Shown here: positions 1 through 11,529 of the stretch, piece after piece
How positions within the stretch are numbered: position 1 is the stretch's first letter
Layout: each line of letters begins with the position of its first letter
Source: Gnetum montanum
Lineage: Eukaryota; Streptophyta; Gnetopsida; Gnetales; Gnetaceae
DNA length: 64,000 bases
Reading direction: 5' to 3'
NCBI GenBank assembly: GCA_015680685.1
Contig: MNCI01036469.1
Coordinates: 1 to 64,000 of the forward strand
Position numbers and translations under genes: made by a program
Notes under the pieces: generated by a model
What the model was told of the DNA's origin: nothing
The model's database searches: none
What the model saw: the letters and a program-made list of their open reading frames with translations, nothing else

Positions 1-240
1 CATACTCCATTCTAGCTAGTAGTCTCTTTAATTTAAGGGGCTCTTCTTTAAAATTATCAGGAATTTCCAGCTCTTCCCAATTGACATCATCATTTTCTCT
101 TTTAGAGAGCTAGTGATGAACTTGCTCGAGTTCATAAATATTTGTAACATATTCATACGTTAGGCCCTCAGTAGGTTCCATTCATAATGTACTACTACTA
201 GAATCAACTATCAGCCACTGAGTGCCTTCTTGATTTGTGG
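1..240 (-). pseudogene. PR-RT linker fragment of element A
   Basis: This stretch matches, in the same order and strand, the segments at about 44600-44780 and 51290-51460 of element F, which lie between retropepsin and reverse transcriptase. The acidic, leucine-rich text resembles the linker before RT in Athila/Tat-type elements. The window edge cuts it before any RT motif, so activity cannot be judged. Frame breaks are present. Confidence 0.6.
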
Positions 241-960
241 TTTCTATGTATAGACATCTCTAGATTTCAGCTTTTGGTGCATACTGCTTACATGCAAAGA
301 TAGATGTTTTCTTTACTAAGCATAACTTCTACACACAATGGCACCTTGAATCACTATACATGATACATGGAACCCTCTTCTTCTTGATCTTTTCAAATTC
401 ATTTTCTTTTGATATCTTTAAGGAAAGATCTCTAATTCTCATTTTGGCATCAATGATACTTAACCACGTCCTTCCCACAATAATTGAGAAGTCCCCCTTG
501 TAGTTCTCCACTTTGATTACTAGGAAATCGGTGGGATATGACTACCCACAAACGATGGTTACAATGTCCTCTACCAATCCCAATGGAATTGTGATGGACT
601 GGTCTACTAGTTCGAGCTAGATGTTGCTCTTTTCAAGGGAGGAAGGTTTCATGTTGTGTACATCTCATGCAAGATCATATTAACACCAGAACCAGAGTCA
701 AGAAGAGCTTTACAAGGCTCATTCCCAAAAATTTGCAAATATACTAAGGGACTCCTAAGATCAGCTAATTTTCTAGGCAAGGTACCCACTAAAATTCAAT
801 CAGATACAACATGGGTTAGCATTACAGTATGGATTTAAGAGGGATTTTAGTTTGAAGGGGACTTAGATAGATGTGAGATAAAGGAAGGTGGAGGGGAAAA
901 GTTACCAACCACTAATGTGTCTAAGGGATTTGGTAGACTATGAGGTTGGAAGAAGGGTCT
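241..960 (-). pseudogene. Decayed retropepsin (PR) domain of element A
   Basis: The C-terminal half of an aspartic protease domain is readable at 329-511, where a GRTWLS box followed by IDA stands in for the ILGRPFL-type flap/core motif of Gypsy proteases. The N-terminal part with the catalytic DxG motif lies near 650-720 and is broken by stops; the equivalent site in element F keeps DLGSTVNLIS. The domain would process the Gag-Pol polyprotein. Not functional here: several stops and frame changes. Identification rests on collinearity with both F copies. Confidence 0.7.
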
Positions 961-3260
961 TTTCTTTATTCATGGTTCCAACTTGCTTAGTGGATTAACC
1001 GGTTGTAGATTAACCACCCTCATAGTGTTCCTTTCTTGTGGTAGCTATGTAGGAGATGGAGGAGTAGGTGTAGGGATAGTAGGTGCATGAGGATAGTAGG
1101 TGGCATCCCTCCTTGGATAGGGTGATTGGTGTACTTTAGGAGGGTAGTGGTAAGGTTGGTAAGTGACAACATAACCAAAGAAGTCTCATGGAGATGAAGG
1201 TTGCTAAACATAGTAAGCATAGGAATCTAGCTGTTGATAAGGGTATTGCTATCTTGGAGGTGGCAATGTCCATGATTGTGGTTACTACCACTATTGGTAC
1301 AATTCATAGGGTTGTGATGGAGTTCCACTTGGATAGTACTATTATGGTTGGTGGAATTGTCTAGGATTGCCTTGTGGATAAGGTAATCTTTTGGATGTTT
1401 GCCTTTGTACAAGTTGTGGATGGAAGGCATACACCCTAGATTCCTGCAAATGTGACACAACTGGGCAACATCCCTTAGGATGGTCATACTAGCAAACGTC
1501 ACACCCGTCATCATCATCTGAGTTGCTATCTGTAGCCCTCTCTATTGTAGCCATTTCATCCTTACCCTTAGATATGGAACGTTCAGCTTCCTTACGTCTT
1601 CGACACTCATGCTCACCACTTTGCTCCTTAGACTCTTCAGGAATTTTTAAGATAGCCTGAAACCTATTGTCCATGAAGTCCCATAATTGATCACCCATAG
1701 CTATGATTTTAGATTGCAATTTTTAGAGTGGCAAGGTTTTCTAATTAGCCACCTCATCTCTGGTAAATTCATCCTCATTGTCAAAAAATCGAACCTCCCT
1801 TTTCCAAATAGAAGGATCCCTATTGTATTCTTTTGCACTTTCACATTTTCTCAGTTCTCCCTCCTCCTTGGCTACCCACTTAATTAATTTTTGAATCCAA
1901 TGGATGCTTAACTCTATCAATCTCCCTTGGGCATAGATGCCAAGGATTTTTCTAGTTTCAGACTGCAACCTATCTATGCTATGGTGAAAATGATCAAGTT
2001 AAGAATATCCATGGTTGGGACACCTATGCAACAGAGAGTAGTATTGGCTCATGATTTTCTTATTTCCACCCTTGAATCTACTTCCTTAGATTGGATACTT
2101 AGGAGTATGTTTGATATTTGACATTGAAAAATTCCAACATCGTACTCCATCATCTAATTGATTCTAGTTTCAAGGATCGATACCAATTTTCTAATTCCTT
2201 TATGAGTGTTCTTAGAAATAATTTTAGCTTTTGTTAGTCATTTTCAATATTCTGCAACACACATGCATCTTGGAAGTCCTGGAGATGATTTTGCGGATCA
2301 GCATCACATCCTCCCTCAAACTGAGGGATATTGTTCATGTCCAGCCTCTTTATTCTACTATCTTTCACGTGCCTTGTTGGAATCCTCATAGCCTCTGCAA
2401 TATTCAACATGCCCCAAGTGGCAAGTAGAGGTTCATTAAGGCCATGATGATGGTGCCTATGATGTTCTCTACTAGCCCTTCTTTCTTGATGTCGGGTCTC
2501 TCTAAATTATCCATGTCTTCGATCACAACTATCTCAACGGTCCCTTCTGTTGTTCTAGTCTTGTCGGTCACCTCCATCATAGTTATTCCTTTTGTAGCCA
2601 CAATTTGAGGCAAATGAAGAAGAAGAAGATGATGATGAAAGGGAAGAAGAAGGAGAACTTACCTATGTTGACACATTTCATCCTTCAATGCTCATGACCA
2701 TGATCACGATCATGATCTTCTTTGTCCAGATTTTCTTGACTTTCTTCTCTAGATCCATTTTTGTCATTAGATCCATTTTGACTAGAACTTGGATTATGAA
2801 TTGTGGATTGTACATTCTGGTTGAGGGCTCCCTAAAAAAATTCAAAGAGAAGAGAATCACTAAAGAAGTGGTCACCTCCATCAAATGGGCCAAGTGGAGG
2901 TGGAAAATTATTTGATCCCTTGCCCTTCACAAGCTCATGTTGGTGCTCCAGCTGATGATTCCTTAATCTTTGTGCTTTAGTGGTATGATAATCCCTTGAG
3001 TCGAGGTCTCGCATCTCGTATTCTCCATGAAGATGTTGAAGCCGATGTTGTGCAAGCATTAGCTGGAGCATTGCTGGAAAAGATCAGTTAGGTGGCAACA
3101 CAATGTTGCCCTTCATATCATGCCATTGCAACAGTTCATCTTGATGCAAGATGAAGGTGAAGTCAGGTACATACTCATTAGGATGAGCATATACCACCCG
3201 GTATTGCTAAGGCACCTGAACTACCTTGGGCGAAGATGGGCTCCTGTGAGAAGAAGATAT
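960..3260 (-). pseudogene. Decayed gag of element A
   Basis: Capsid/nucleocapsid gene in pieces. The expected start is an ATG followed by Ser-Ser-Ser-His-Arg in C and F; here the same context reads ATA at 3258-3260, so the start codon is lost. A conserved gag core, with NNIPQFEGG and DPQNHLQ, lies near 2270-2350 and matches the gag cores of C, D and F. A zinc-knuckle-like motif of spacing C-x2-C-x3-H-x3-C-C is readable near 1465-1505, with one internal stop. The region downstream (1020-1450) is rich in His, Asn, Pro and Ser. Many stops and frameshifts are present, so it is a pseudogene. Confidence 0.8.
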
Positions 3261-3406
3261 TTTGTGTTAATGAACTTATAAGTAGTGTGCAGTTAAGGTT
3301 TAATTTAATTGTAATAATTCTTGTCTTTGTAGGATTTGACTCTTAGGTTTTGAACAATGAGGTTACTAAGTTTCACTTGGTTTAGATAGTGCACATAGAG
3401 CTACAG

Positions 3407-3424
3407 TCCCTGGAAATGACACCA
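3407..3424 (-). other. Primer binding site of element A (tRNA-Asp-like)
   Basis: On the minus strand the 18 bases after the LTR end begin TGG and match, with a few substitutions, the complement of the 3' end of plant tRNA-Asp (ideal TGGCGCCGTTGCCGGGGA). One base separates it from the LTR. The same site occurs at the equivalent place in C, D, F and F0. Confidence 0.75.
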
Positions 3425-3425
3425 A

Positions 3426-4291
3426 TGATGAGTGACAAGGTACCCCTACGTCTAACCATACGAATCATAGGCATTCATGCGTGATCCAGTCAAATTTCGT
3501 AGACTATAATTACTAAGTACACTAGAGCTAAACCGTGCATTCATGTTGTCCATTCATTGTATTTGCAGTCCCACTTATGTGAATGCAGTTGTATGATTAA
3601 GTGTGACTAAGGTGTAAGATTTTTATTATTCTGTGTTTTATCAAATTACTCACCTAGAACAAGAATAAAAGTAAGAGTGATTAAATGCTAAGTAAACTAT
3701 GGTCTAATCTATCCTAACACAAGTAATCATTCCCACTTCCCAGACACATCCTAAACTTTGTGTAAACATTGCTGGGTTGTCAAACACTAACTATTTTTGA
3801 GCTATCAAATGTTACATGTATGTTCGAAGGGGTTGTGCTTGTGTATTTTAATGAGTGCTTGTTCAATCAAAATTAATTACTTCAGGAACTACATTAATGT
3901 AAATTGCATAAAATCACAATATATAAATGCATAAGAAAGAAAGTTTCAAGTGTTGCAAGGAATGAATCAAGGAGTTCATCTTTATTACTAACACAATGGT
4001 GTGTTCAGGTACATCAATGCTTGAATAAAGATCTGTTCACACTTAGACCTCCTACTGTGGGTACTTGGAAAATATTCAAACTCTCAAATGGACAAATTGT
4101 AAGAGTTTTGCTACTTGACTATCAAAAACTACTCTCAATTGTCTTGGGGGCTGTATTTATAGACCCAGGAGTAATCCTATGATATCGAATGTACAATATC
4201 GAATCTTGGGCCATGATATCATGTACCCGATATTGTGTACCCAATATCACAGCCACTTTGATATCAGAGTGTATGAAAACATGATTTATCA
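3426..4291 (-). repeat. 5' LTR of element A
   Basis: 866 bp, bounded by TGATGAG and TTTATCA (consensus TTCATCA). It contains GATATC/CGATAT palindromes at about 4175-4270 and a TATA box at 4154-4161 on the minus strand. It is homologous along its length to the LTRs of C, D, F and S. No partner LTR is in the window. Confidence 0.85.
4154..4161 (-). promoter_or_regulatory. TATA box in LTR A
   Basis: TATAAATA on the minus strand, followed downstream by the presumed R region. The same octamer is at the equivalent site in LTRs of C, D (5' copy) and F, directly downstream of the GATATC palindromes, which marks it as the element promoter. Confidence 0.7.
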
Positions 4292-5105
4292 ATCATTATT
4301 GAATATTTTGAGATATCATTGGGAATATTAGTCAAATAGATGAGAAAATATCTTACCTCATGCTAAGTTTAGCTATACAAGCATCTATGGTTCCTAAAGA
4401 ACCTTTTTTCATTAGGATAGCCCCTTCCTCCACCTCTAAACTTGTAACCAAAGTTGACCAACATCCTCTCGTAGTGGCTAATGCCTCAACCTCTTCATAG
4501 CCAAATAACAAGAAATCATCCCCAAAGTGACATAAGAAGGCAGCTCCTAAGCCTAAGGCTAAGAACACCAACCAATTAAAGATATGGAAGGAAGTAAGTT
4601 AATTGAATCCTACTCCAATTTCAACCATATCCATGAACTCCAATGGTCAAACTTCCTCAACAAGGCAACCTAGGAAGGACAACCAAAAACAAGAGAAGGG
4701 AGAGGAGCCAAAATAATAAACATTGAAACATCAACTTAAAATCCTAGGTAGAATGGATGAAATCAAATCCAACAAAACTAATAGGATATCTAACAATGAT
4801 AAAGACTTCCTCATATCCATGGAGTAGGTTAAGTTCTAACTAAAATAGAAGAATACTTCTGTAAGCTTGTATGACTTGGTTATGATCTACCCTACCTACT
4901 ATGAAGCTCTTGTTAAGATATTGACTTCTATTCCTATGAATGATGATATTCTAGACAATGAGGAGTCTATCCATGCAATGATAGTACCATCCTCACCTAA
5001 GAAGGAAATGAAGCCAAACACCTTAACATTTCATGATAGTGAGGTGAAAACCAACTCACAAAGTGGTGAAGTATTAAGAGCTCCCATCTTCTTAACAGTA
5101 AGAAT
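4292..5105 (+). pseudogene. gag C-terminal part of element B
   Basis: Plus-strand text reads, with several stops, as a Lys/Pro/Asn-rich Gag tail: a stretch with KAAPKPKAKNTNQ near 4530-4580, then a clearer open segment at 4867-5112 leading into the protease. No zinc knuckle was found. The N-terminal part of gag is displaced beyond element A to the left of the window. The call rests on position directly upstream of the retropepsin motif and on composition; moderate confidence. Confidence 0.6.
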
Positions 5106-5690
5106 TAACTAATACAAAGTACACTAGATGCATGTTGATGATGGAATAATGAAAAATGTTATACCCTTTCCTATATTAGACCACTAAGGCTTTGTAGAGC
5201 ACATTTAGAATACCTCCACCTCTACCCTTAAGTCCTTTAATGGGTCATGTGTAACTATGAGAGGATCCATTTTGCTAGAATTCATCGCTAGGAAATAGTT
5301 CCTCACATTTGCCAATTTCTTAGTAGTGGAAGAGACATTTGATTTCAATCTAATCCTAAGGAGACCATGGTTGGCCAAACTATGAACAGTTTCTTTTCCA
5401 ATCCATTAAGAAATTTACCTACATTATGAGGGAGGTGAAATCATAATCCATGGAGATAATTCTATTCCCTTGTCTATCAACAATGTTGACATAGAGCAAG
5501 GATCTAAGATGGATTTTCAAGAAGAAACTTCTATAGCCAAAAATAAAGTGAAGAACCACAATGAAATCAACCAAGTGAAAACCAATAATGCAAGGGCCAT
5601 AAACAAATCATGGGAAGAGATCCCATTTAACATCATGAGCAAAGGAAACAGGGAGTAGAAGATCATGCAACAAAAACTGTATAATTTCCC
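5106..5690 (+). pseudogene. Retropepsin (PR) of element B
   Basis: A DDG motif in the context MHVDDGIMKNVIPF at about 5130-5170 fits the catalytic Asp-x-Gly of a Gypsy aspartic protease. About 190 bases on, FNLILRRPWLA (5343-5375) fits the second conserved box (ILGRPW). The stretch 5470-5658 is an open, Asn/Lys-rich linker. Stops within the domain show that it is dead. The DDG form differs from the DLG form in the A/F family, so B is a separate lineage. Confidence 0.7.
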
Positions 5691-6229
5691 TAATCTCTCA
5701 AAGATTAGCAAGCACTTGCATAATTGAGTACTTTGTTCATTTTCTTTTCTTTGTACATATCGTGTGGCCATTTAACTAATTAGCCTTGTTTTTACTTTTA
5801 TTTACATGTTTACATTTTTTCCTTACAATTTTTGCTTTATTACATTATGTTTACCATTTCTTTGTGTAACCTTGCTTCACATTTTTGCATCAATTCAGAA
5901 CGTATGTCTATTCTTTATGTTTACAAAATTAAATTAAAATACAACCTAAAAAATATAAAACATTAAAAACCAATAAAAATTTTAAAACATAAAAAAACAA
6001 AAAAATGTTTTAAAACTTAAAATCGAAACATTAGCCATAGTCACACTGTGTGACAATAACAAAAAATAGATGACCATAGCCATAATTGCACTATGCAATA
6101 GATAATAAGAAAAATAATACATGGTCTATGTGGCTATAATAGCCAAATGAAAATAGCTACAACAATGATATAAAAAAAAAAAAAAAAAAACAAAAATATA
6201 ACAAGACCATCAATGGTCAAAACTAAGCC
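5691..6229. other. A/T-rich stretch inside element B, no gene seen
   Basis: Very A-rich on the plus strand, with AAAACAT-like low-complexity runs at 5930-6010 and a run of about 20 A at 6171-6190. No coding pattern on the plus strand. It lies between PR and the antisense coding block. Confidence 0.5.
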
Positions 6230-8720
6230 ATAAGAAGAGTAGGAGAATCATCATCAACATCATTGCCAACGTCATCACTACCATCGCCTAGGACCTATAG
6301 ATAACAACATATACAAACAATCAATAACCATAATGACAAAAGAGCATAACAACAAAATGTAAAACTAAAAATTACAACTTAAAACTTAAAACATGTTTTT
6401 TTACAAACCTTAGGGGATCCAAGAGAAATATCTTCAAGAGAAAATTTTTGGAGACTTTTCTCTATTATTTACTCATGTTGACCTAGTTGATTTCTCCTAG
6501 ATCCACTCATGCTAAGATTTTTCCCCTCTCTATATTTATCCACTCAAGAGGAGCATGGGAAAAAGTAGCTATGGTAGTTTTCCCAGATGTAGTAGTAATC
6601 TAAGAAGGAGAAGAATTGATAGCCACCACTAATTTCTCAAACATGCTAAAGGTATCCTCTACACCTATCCTGTGCATAAATAGCTCATACTTTCATTGTT
6701 TCATGGCTACCTTATGCGATGATTTTAGATAGCTCTCTTTTTCCACATTGTATAACCACTTGTGAGCCTTTTGCTTCTTACCTTATTCAAGCATTCGGGC
6801 ATAATAATCCTGATAATCCTTGGTCTTGTGAACCAATAGCTTCATTTGCATGTCCTTGTCCATGTTGTCCTTGGCTAAAGCAACCTTTGGATGACGTTCT
6901 AGTAGGATGGCCACTTGATCTCCTTTATGCACAAAGAGTCTCTATTGGTCACATGAGCCTTTATAAACTCCTTGCAATTTCTAAGGCTCCTATTCTCATT
7001 TGATAGCTCCTTGACCTATTTTTCCAAAGCCACAACCTTCTCTCATAGAAATTCATTGGAGTGTTGGGACTTTCAAAATGTCTTTGCACATGATATAGCA
7101 TATTTGGTTTTGTACAATATCTATGGAACATTTTTCATATTTGGTGGTAGCTCAAGAAGTTCATCAAATTTGATGTTTCATGTAGGCTCCCATTAAACTT
7201 TTGACACTACCATAACCAAAAAACATAAGAAAAACAAAAACATCCAAAAAAATTTTAAAACTACTAAAACTATGTGGTCATAAAACATGAAATACATAAA
7301 AATATAAAACAAAAGTGAAAAATAAAAATATTCTAATTGCTCTTACCAATGTCAAGAGCTATCTGCTATAACCTATTAACCATGTCATACACCATTCCCT
7401 TTATGAATTTCATCTTATCTAGGATCTTCACCTAAGACTTATAATGGAAGGTAGATGTGGATGCTTCTAGAGGAGGCTCATCCACTACAATGACTATAAT
7501 AATCAATATTGTTTGCAAAAAGAAAAAAAAAACACATACAAAAGTAACATAAGATATACCTAGCAAATCCTAAAGTTTACCAGGAAGATCATGTGGTTAG
7601 TATATTTAAGGATTACCTTCTAAAGAAAAATCATCTAAAATAAAATCCAAAATATCTAGCACTTACTAGGATGGTATTTCCTCTTATTCCTTGCATCATT
7701 GCTCCTCCTCTATAGCAACCTTGAAAGCCAACTCCTATTACCTCCCTATAATTAATCAAAGCCAACAAAAATAAAACTAGTAAGCATTATAATCAACACA
7801 ATATAGCCAAAAATAATACAAAACTAAAAGAATATAAACATAAAACAATATATACATTCCTCCAACAGATTGGTTAACCTTGTTAAACTTGATGATTAGC
7901 TTCTTACATGTTGGATTGCTAACAACAGGAACATTTTCTTCAACTTGTGGCCTCTTCATCTTTTCTCTAGTAGTGCCATCTACTTCTATGTGTATCCTTT
8001 TGGCCCTTTTTACATTACCATGTGTAGCATAGGGATCAATCCTCATGCTGTTAGGGGAACAACCACAAAAACCACTAACATTCTTAGTGGTAACAGATAG
8101 TGATTCACCCACCTTCTCTACTAGTGGATCTTCGACACAGATTGCCTAAATGATGTGTTTAGCCCAAGGCTTGGAGAATTGAAAGGCATCACATGCTATC
8201 CATTTTCCATCTCTCTTAATCATCAAGAACTCTATGAACCTTTTAATGTATGCACCAAAAAAATGTAAAATGCACATGGTATACAGAATCAAGGTTATTA
8301 CAAAGTTTTGAAACATCATTTCTTAGACTAGTGACCAAGAAGATACTCTAGTCAAACCTAGTGCCATTAGTCAAAACCTTTTTCATAGTTTAGGCCTAAT
8401 GAACACCTATAGTCCTCTTTTACGATAGTAGCATGGGAAAGGGTCTAGAACAAAAAATAGGATAAGTATCATTTGCCTCAACATTACATCTACTAAATGA
8501 CAATGTAGCCATAGGAGGTGATTTGAGCCAAGCCTCCATTTCCTCTCTATGGCCTATATCTTTCCCTAATCTAACAACTAAACATGGACTTGTTAATACT
8601 TAAGACGATAGAAAAACCATGAACATAAGTAACAAATTTGATGATCCCCTCATCAAAAGAGTCAATCACATTGAACATCTCGGAATGCAATATACATGTG
8701 TATATAATAGTATCTATATG
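6230..8720 (-). pseudogene. Antisense coding block of unknown function between PR and RT of element B
   Basis: Minus-strand fragments read as protein against the direction of B. Near 8590-8700 is a readable start (MFNVIDSFDEGIIKF...). Next comes FIEFLMIKRDGKWIACDAF near 8180-8240, then the longest open piece at 7777-8112, which contains a Cys-rich GFCGCSP and a basic KRAKRIHIEVDG stretch. A Lys/Glu/Met-rich, probably helical segment follows at 6560-6900. An acidic end (GDGSDDVGNDVDDDSP) with a stop lies near 6230. A T-rich gap (7200-7340 on this strand) may be an intron or noncoding insert. I do not recognise a family. It may be an additional ORF of the retrotransposon or a separate insertion; no terminal repeats or TSD were found. 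Confidence 0.45.
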
Positions 8721-8879
8721 TAGTAGCCACCATACAAGAAGACACCCAGTGGCTAATCAATAAAGAAGAATAAGAATCTAACATATGCATGAAAAAAATT
8801 GACAAAATTACAAGCACCTACATTGAAGAAATACATAAACTGGAAAAGATACAAAAACAACCTATCTACACTAAGTTAT

Positions 8880-9780
8880 AATAAGAGGAAGACATTGAAT
8901 GAGGAAAGTTAGATATACTAGAAAGACATGAACTAGAATAGATAGAACTAAAGGCCCTACTAGATGCACTTGAATATGCTTTCTTTAATATCAAAAAATT
9001 GGTAATGATAAATGTCCATATTAATAAAGAGTAGAAGAGAAAATTATTGGAAGTTGTGAAAAAATGGCCAACTACATTTGCATGGTCTTAGGATGAGATT
9101 ACTAGCATCAATCTATGCATCTATCAAGATTGAATCTACATTGATCTAGCTATTAAGCCATCTACCAACCTCAATGAAGATTGAACCCACAGCTTAAGGA
9201 ATTTGTTAAAGAAGAATTAGAGAAACTACTAAAAGTAGGGTTCATCTATCCTATCACAGATAGTGAATGTGTTAGCCCATTTTTCATTGTCCCAAAGAAG
9301 GTTGGCGAGTGAAGGGTCTACATAGATTTCAAATTGTTGATCAAGGCAACATTTAAAGATCGTTTCTTTTTGTCATTTGTTAATCAATTTTTGGATATCA
9401 TTATGGGACATCAATACTATAGATTTAGTGGATACAATAAGATATGTATTGCACCAGGAGATCAATGAAAAAAACATTCACTAACCCTTAGGGAACATTT
9501 GCATACATGCAAATGTCATTTTATTTATGTAATGCTTCCACCATGTTCCAAATACTTCTCCTCAGTATCTTCTAGAAATTGATTGGTAATGGAGTCAAAG
9601 TATTTATGGATGATTTCTCTACATATGAGCTTAACTTCAAATAAGATTTAGACCATTTAGAGTAGGTTTTGAAAATATGCATTAAAATCAATTTGAAGCT
9701 CAATTGATAGAAAAGTCATTCAATGGTCAAGATGAGATAGTTCTAACATACAAGGTATAATACAAAGGAATTGAGATAGA
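8880..9780 (+). pseudogene. Reverse transcriptase of element B
   Basis: Linker text (IELKALLDALEYAF, near 8945-8985) is followed by the RT fingers: KEELEKLLKVGFIYPI at about 9205-9255, then SPFFIVPKK at about 9275-9300 and a VYIDF box at about 9315-9335. A palm match to the FLDGYSGY box reads FSGYNKI at about 9423-9445. The YxDD site reads VFMDDFSTY at about 9597-9623, so both catalytic aspartates are kept. Stops (for example in the box before VYIDF) and small indels make it a pseudogene. It would copy element RNA into DNA. Confidence 0.85.
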
Positions 9781-10420
9781 TCTAGATAAGATTAGAGTCA
9801 TCCAAAACCTCACCCAAAGGCCATAAATAGTTAAGGATGCTGGATCATTCCTTGGCCATACAGGGTACTATAGAAGATTTATTGAAAAATTTTCAAAGAT
9901 TGTAAAGTTGCATGTTAAACTAACAAAGAAAGATGCACCAGTCTAGTGGTCCAACCAATGTGTGAAGGTATTCAAGAGCCTAAAGCAAAAATTGATTGAG
10001 ACACTGATCCTTTAAGTTTTAGATTGATTTAAGCACTTCCACATTATGATTAATGCTTCAAACTATGCATTGGGACTAGTGTTGGCTTAATTTGATGATT
10101 AAAAATAACCATATTACATAAATTACATCCATCAAATCAATACCAAAGCACAACTTAACTATACCATAACAACAACGAAGCCTATGGATGTGGTATATGC
10201 ACTTGAAAAGTTCAAACACTATTGCTTGAGTATTTCATCTATGTTCATATTAACCAATGTGCCATCAAATTTTTAATGAACAAACTAGCGATAAGTCCAA
10301 TAGTGATAAGATGTCTCATCATATTAGAGGAATTTGATATTACAATGATTAACAGGAAAGGAATCAAAAATGTTGTGACTAATCACTTATTCAGATTAAG
10401 ATGAGATCCTTAAAAAAATG
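9780..10420 (+). pseudogene. RT connection and RNase H of element B
   Basis: The connection reads as the FLGHTGYYRRF-type box (SFLGHTGYYRRFIEKFSKI, about 9845-9900), followed by the WS...C..F..LK segment. The RNase H start reads INASNYALGLVLA near 10045-10085; the family normally has DAS, so the first catalytic Asp has become Asn (GAT to AAT). The C-terminal half, with ITMINRKGIKNVVTNHLFR at 10347-10401, corresponds to the G-x-x-N-V-VADxLSR end, whose Asp is also Asn here. Inactive. Confidence 0.75.
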
Positions 10421-11296
10421 AAGAATAATTATCAAACTAGTTTTATAATGAAAGATTATTCTTAAAGACAACAATGGTTGTAGACTTAATAGCAAAGTCA
10501 TGGATTGCTAATTATATTATATATCTAACCATCTAAAATCTTCCTATTGAATGGTATAAAAAGAAAAAAGAATAGTTTCTCCATACATTAAAACACTACA
10601 TGAAAATTAAGGGGAATCTTTATAAGATATGTGTAGATGGTTTAATACAATGATGCATTCTATAACAAAATTAATAAAGAGTTCTACAAGATGCACATCA
10701 AGGACCATGTGATGGTCATTATGTAGGATACTGAACAGAACTAAAATTGATGATGGCAAGTTACTTTTAACCTACCATATTTAGGGATGCATATTAATTT
10801 TCATAATGTTATGAAAGATGTCAAAGGGATGGAGGATTGATAACCAAAAATAAAGGACCAGGTCAGTGGATACAAGCATTAGAACCATTTGATATTTGAG
10901 GAATTGACTTTATGGGATCCATCACACCAATGTTAAATGGAAAGTCCTATATTATCGTGACTCTTGATTACTGTACTAAGTGGGAAAAAGTAGCTATAGT
11001 TAAAGATTGCATAGTCACAATAGCTACAAAATTCTTTGAACAACATGTGGTGAATATATTTGAAGTACCATGGATATTAGTATCATATAATAGAACTCAT
11101 TTTAGTGGAGCTACATTTAAGAAGTTAATGTAACAACTTAGAGTTAATCATAAACTAACTACATCTTATAATCCTTAAGCAAATGATCAAGCTAAAGTAA
11201 CTAACAAAGAAATTACATGAATATTAACTAGAACTATTAGTAAATATCAAAAACACTAGAGGACTAGACTTAATGATGCTCTATGGGCATATCGAT
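10421..11296 (+). pseudogene. Integrase of element B, first part
   Basis: The catalytic core begins with GIDFMGSITPML (first catalytic Asp, about 10897-10930) and YIIVTLDYCTKWEKV. The second catalytic region reads SYNRTHFSG where SDNGTHF is usual, so the second Asp is lost. The Glu region reads NDQAKVTNKEI (about 11180-11215; usually NGQAEVTNREI). The frame runs to DALWAYR at 11270-11290 and is then cut by element C. The sequence after C and H continues it in frame. The zinc-binding N-terminus (10560-10800) is poorly readable. Confidence 0.8.
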
Positions 11297-11420
11297 TAAT
11301 GAGTGGTAGGTACCCCTACACCCAATGATACAAATCACAAGTGTTCATGCACGATCTAGTCGAATTCCATGGATAGGACTAGTTGTGGCATCTAGATTGT
11401 TAAGCATTGATTACAAGACA

Positions 11421-11529
11421 CTATCTTTACACTTAGAAGAGTGGTAGGTTTGTCATGTATGATTTAGTGCAAAGTNATCTTTCCACTTAGAAGAGTGGTA
11501 GGTTTGTCATGTATGATTTAGTGCAAAGT
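11421..11529. repeat. Direct repeat of about 53 bases around an undetermined base
   Basis: The bases before the N at 11476 (about 11423-11475) are repeated almost perfectly after it (about 11477-11529). The other LTRs of the family have this stretch once. Either a recent tandem duplication or, more likely, an assembly join that duplicated an overlap. Confidence 0.8.

Larger units (their letters stand above)
1..4291 (-). mobile_element. Element A: 5' part of an Athila-like Ty3/Gypsy element
   Basis: Minus-strand element cut by the window start. Read from its 5' end (right to left) it shows an LTR (3426-4291), a tRNA-Asp-like PBS (3407-3424), a decayed gag, a retropepsin region and the start of the PR-RT linker. 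The order and the close match of gag and PR to element F (38557-55650) identify it as a pol-bearing element. The right edge falls inside the plus-strand gag of element B, so A is an insertion into B. The base-level target duplication cannot be confirmed because the left end lies outside; the right copy would be ATCAT at 4292-4296. The Athila-like label rests on the PBS and the DLG-type protease of its relatives and is an inference. Confidence 0.85.
4292..11296 (+). mobile_element. Element B, left part: old plus-strand Ty3/Gypsy element
   Basis: Order on the plus strand: gag C-terminus, retropepsin, an odd 3 kb block with antisense coding, RT, RNase H and integrase. The integrase is cut at 11296 by element C and continues at 35049-35073 and from 62966. 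The order PR-RT-RH-IN is that of Ty3/Gypsy. FMDD in RT and the RT linker resemble the Athila/Tat side of the family. No LTR of B is inside the window. It is the most decayed layer and the host of A, C and H, so it is the oldest insertion here. Confidence 0.85.

Noticed and set aside
7777-8112. 111-codon minus-strand frame as an independent small gene
   Set aside because: It continues upstream and downstream with readable but broken protein text on the same strand, so it is a piece of a larger dead coding block.
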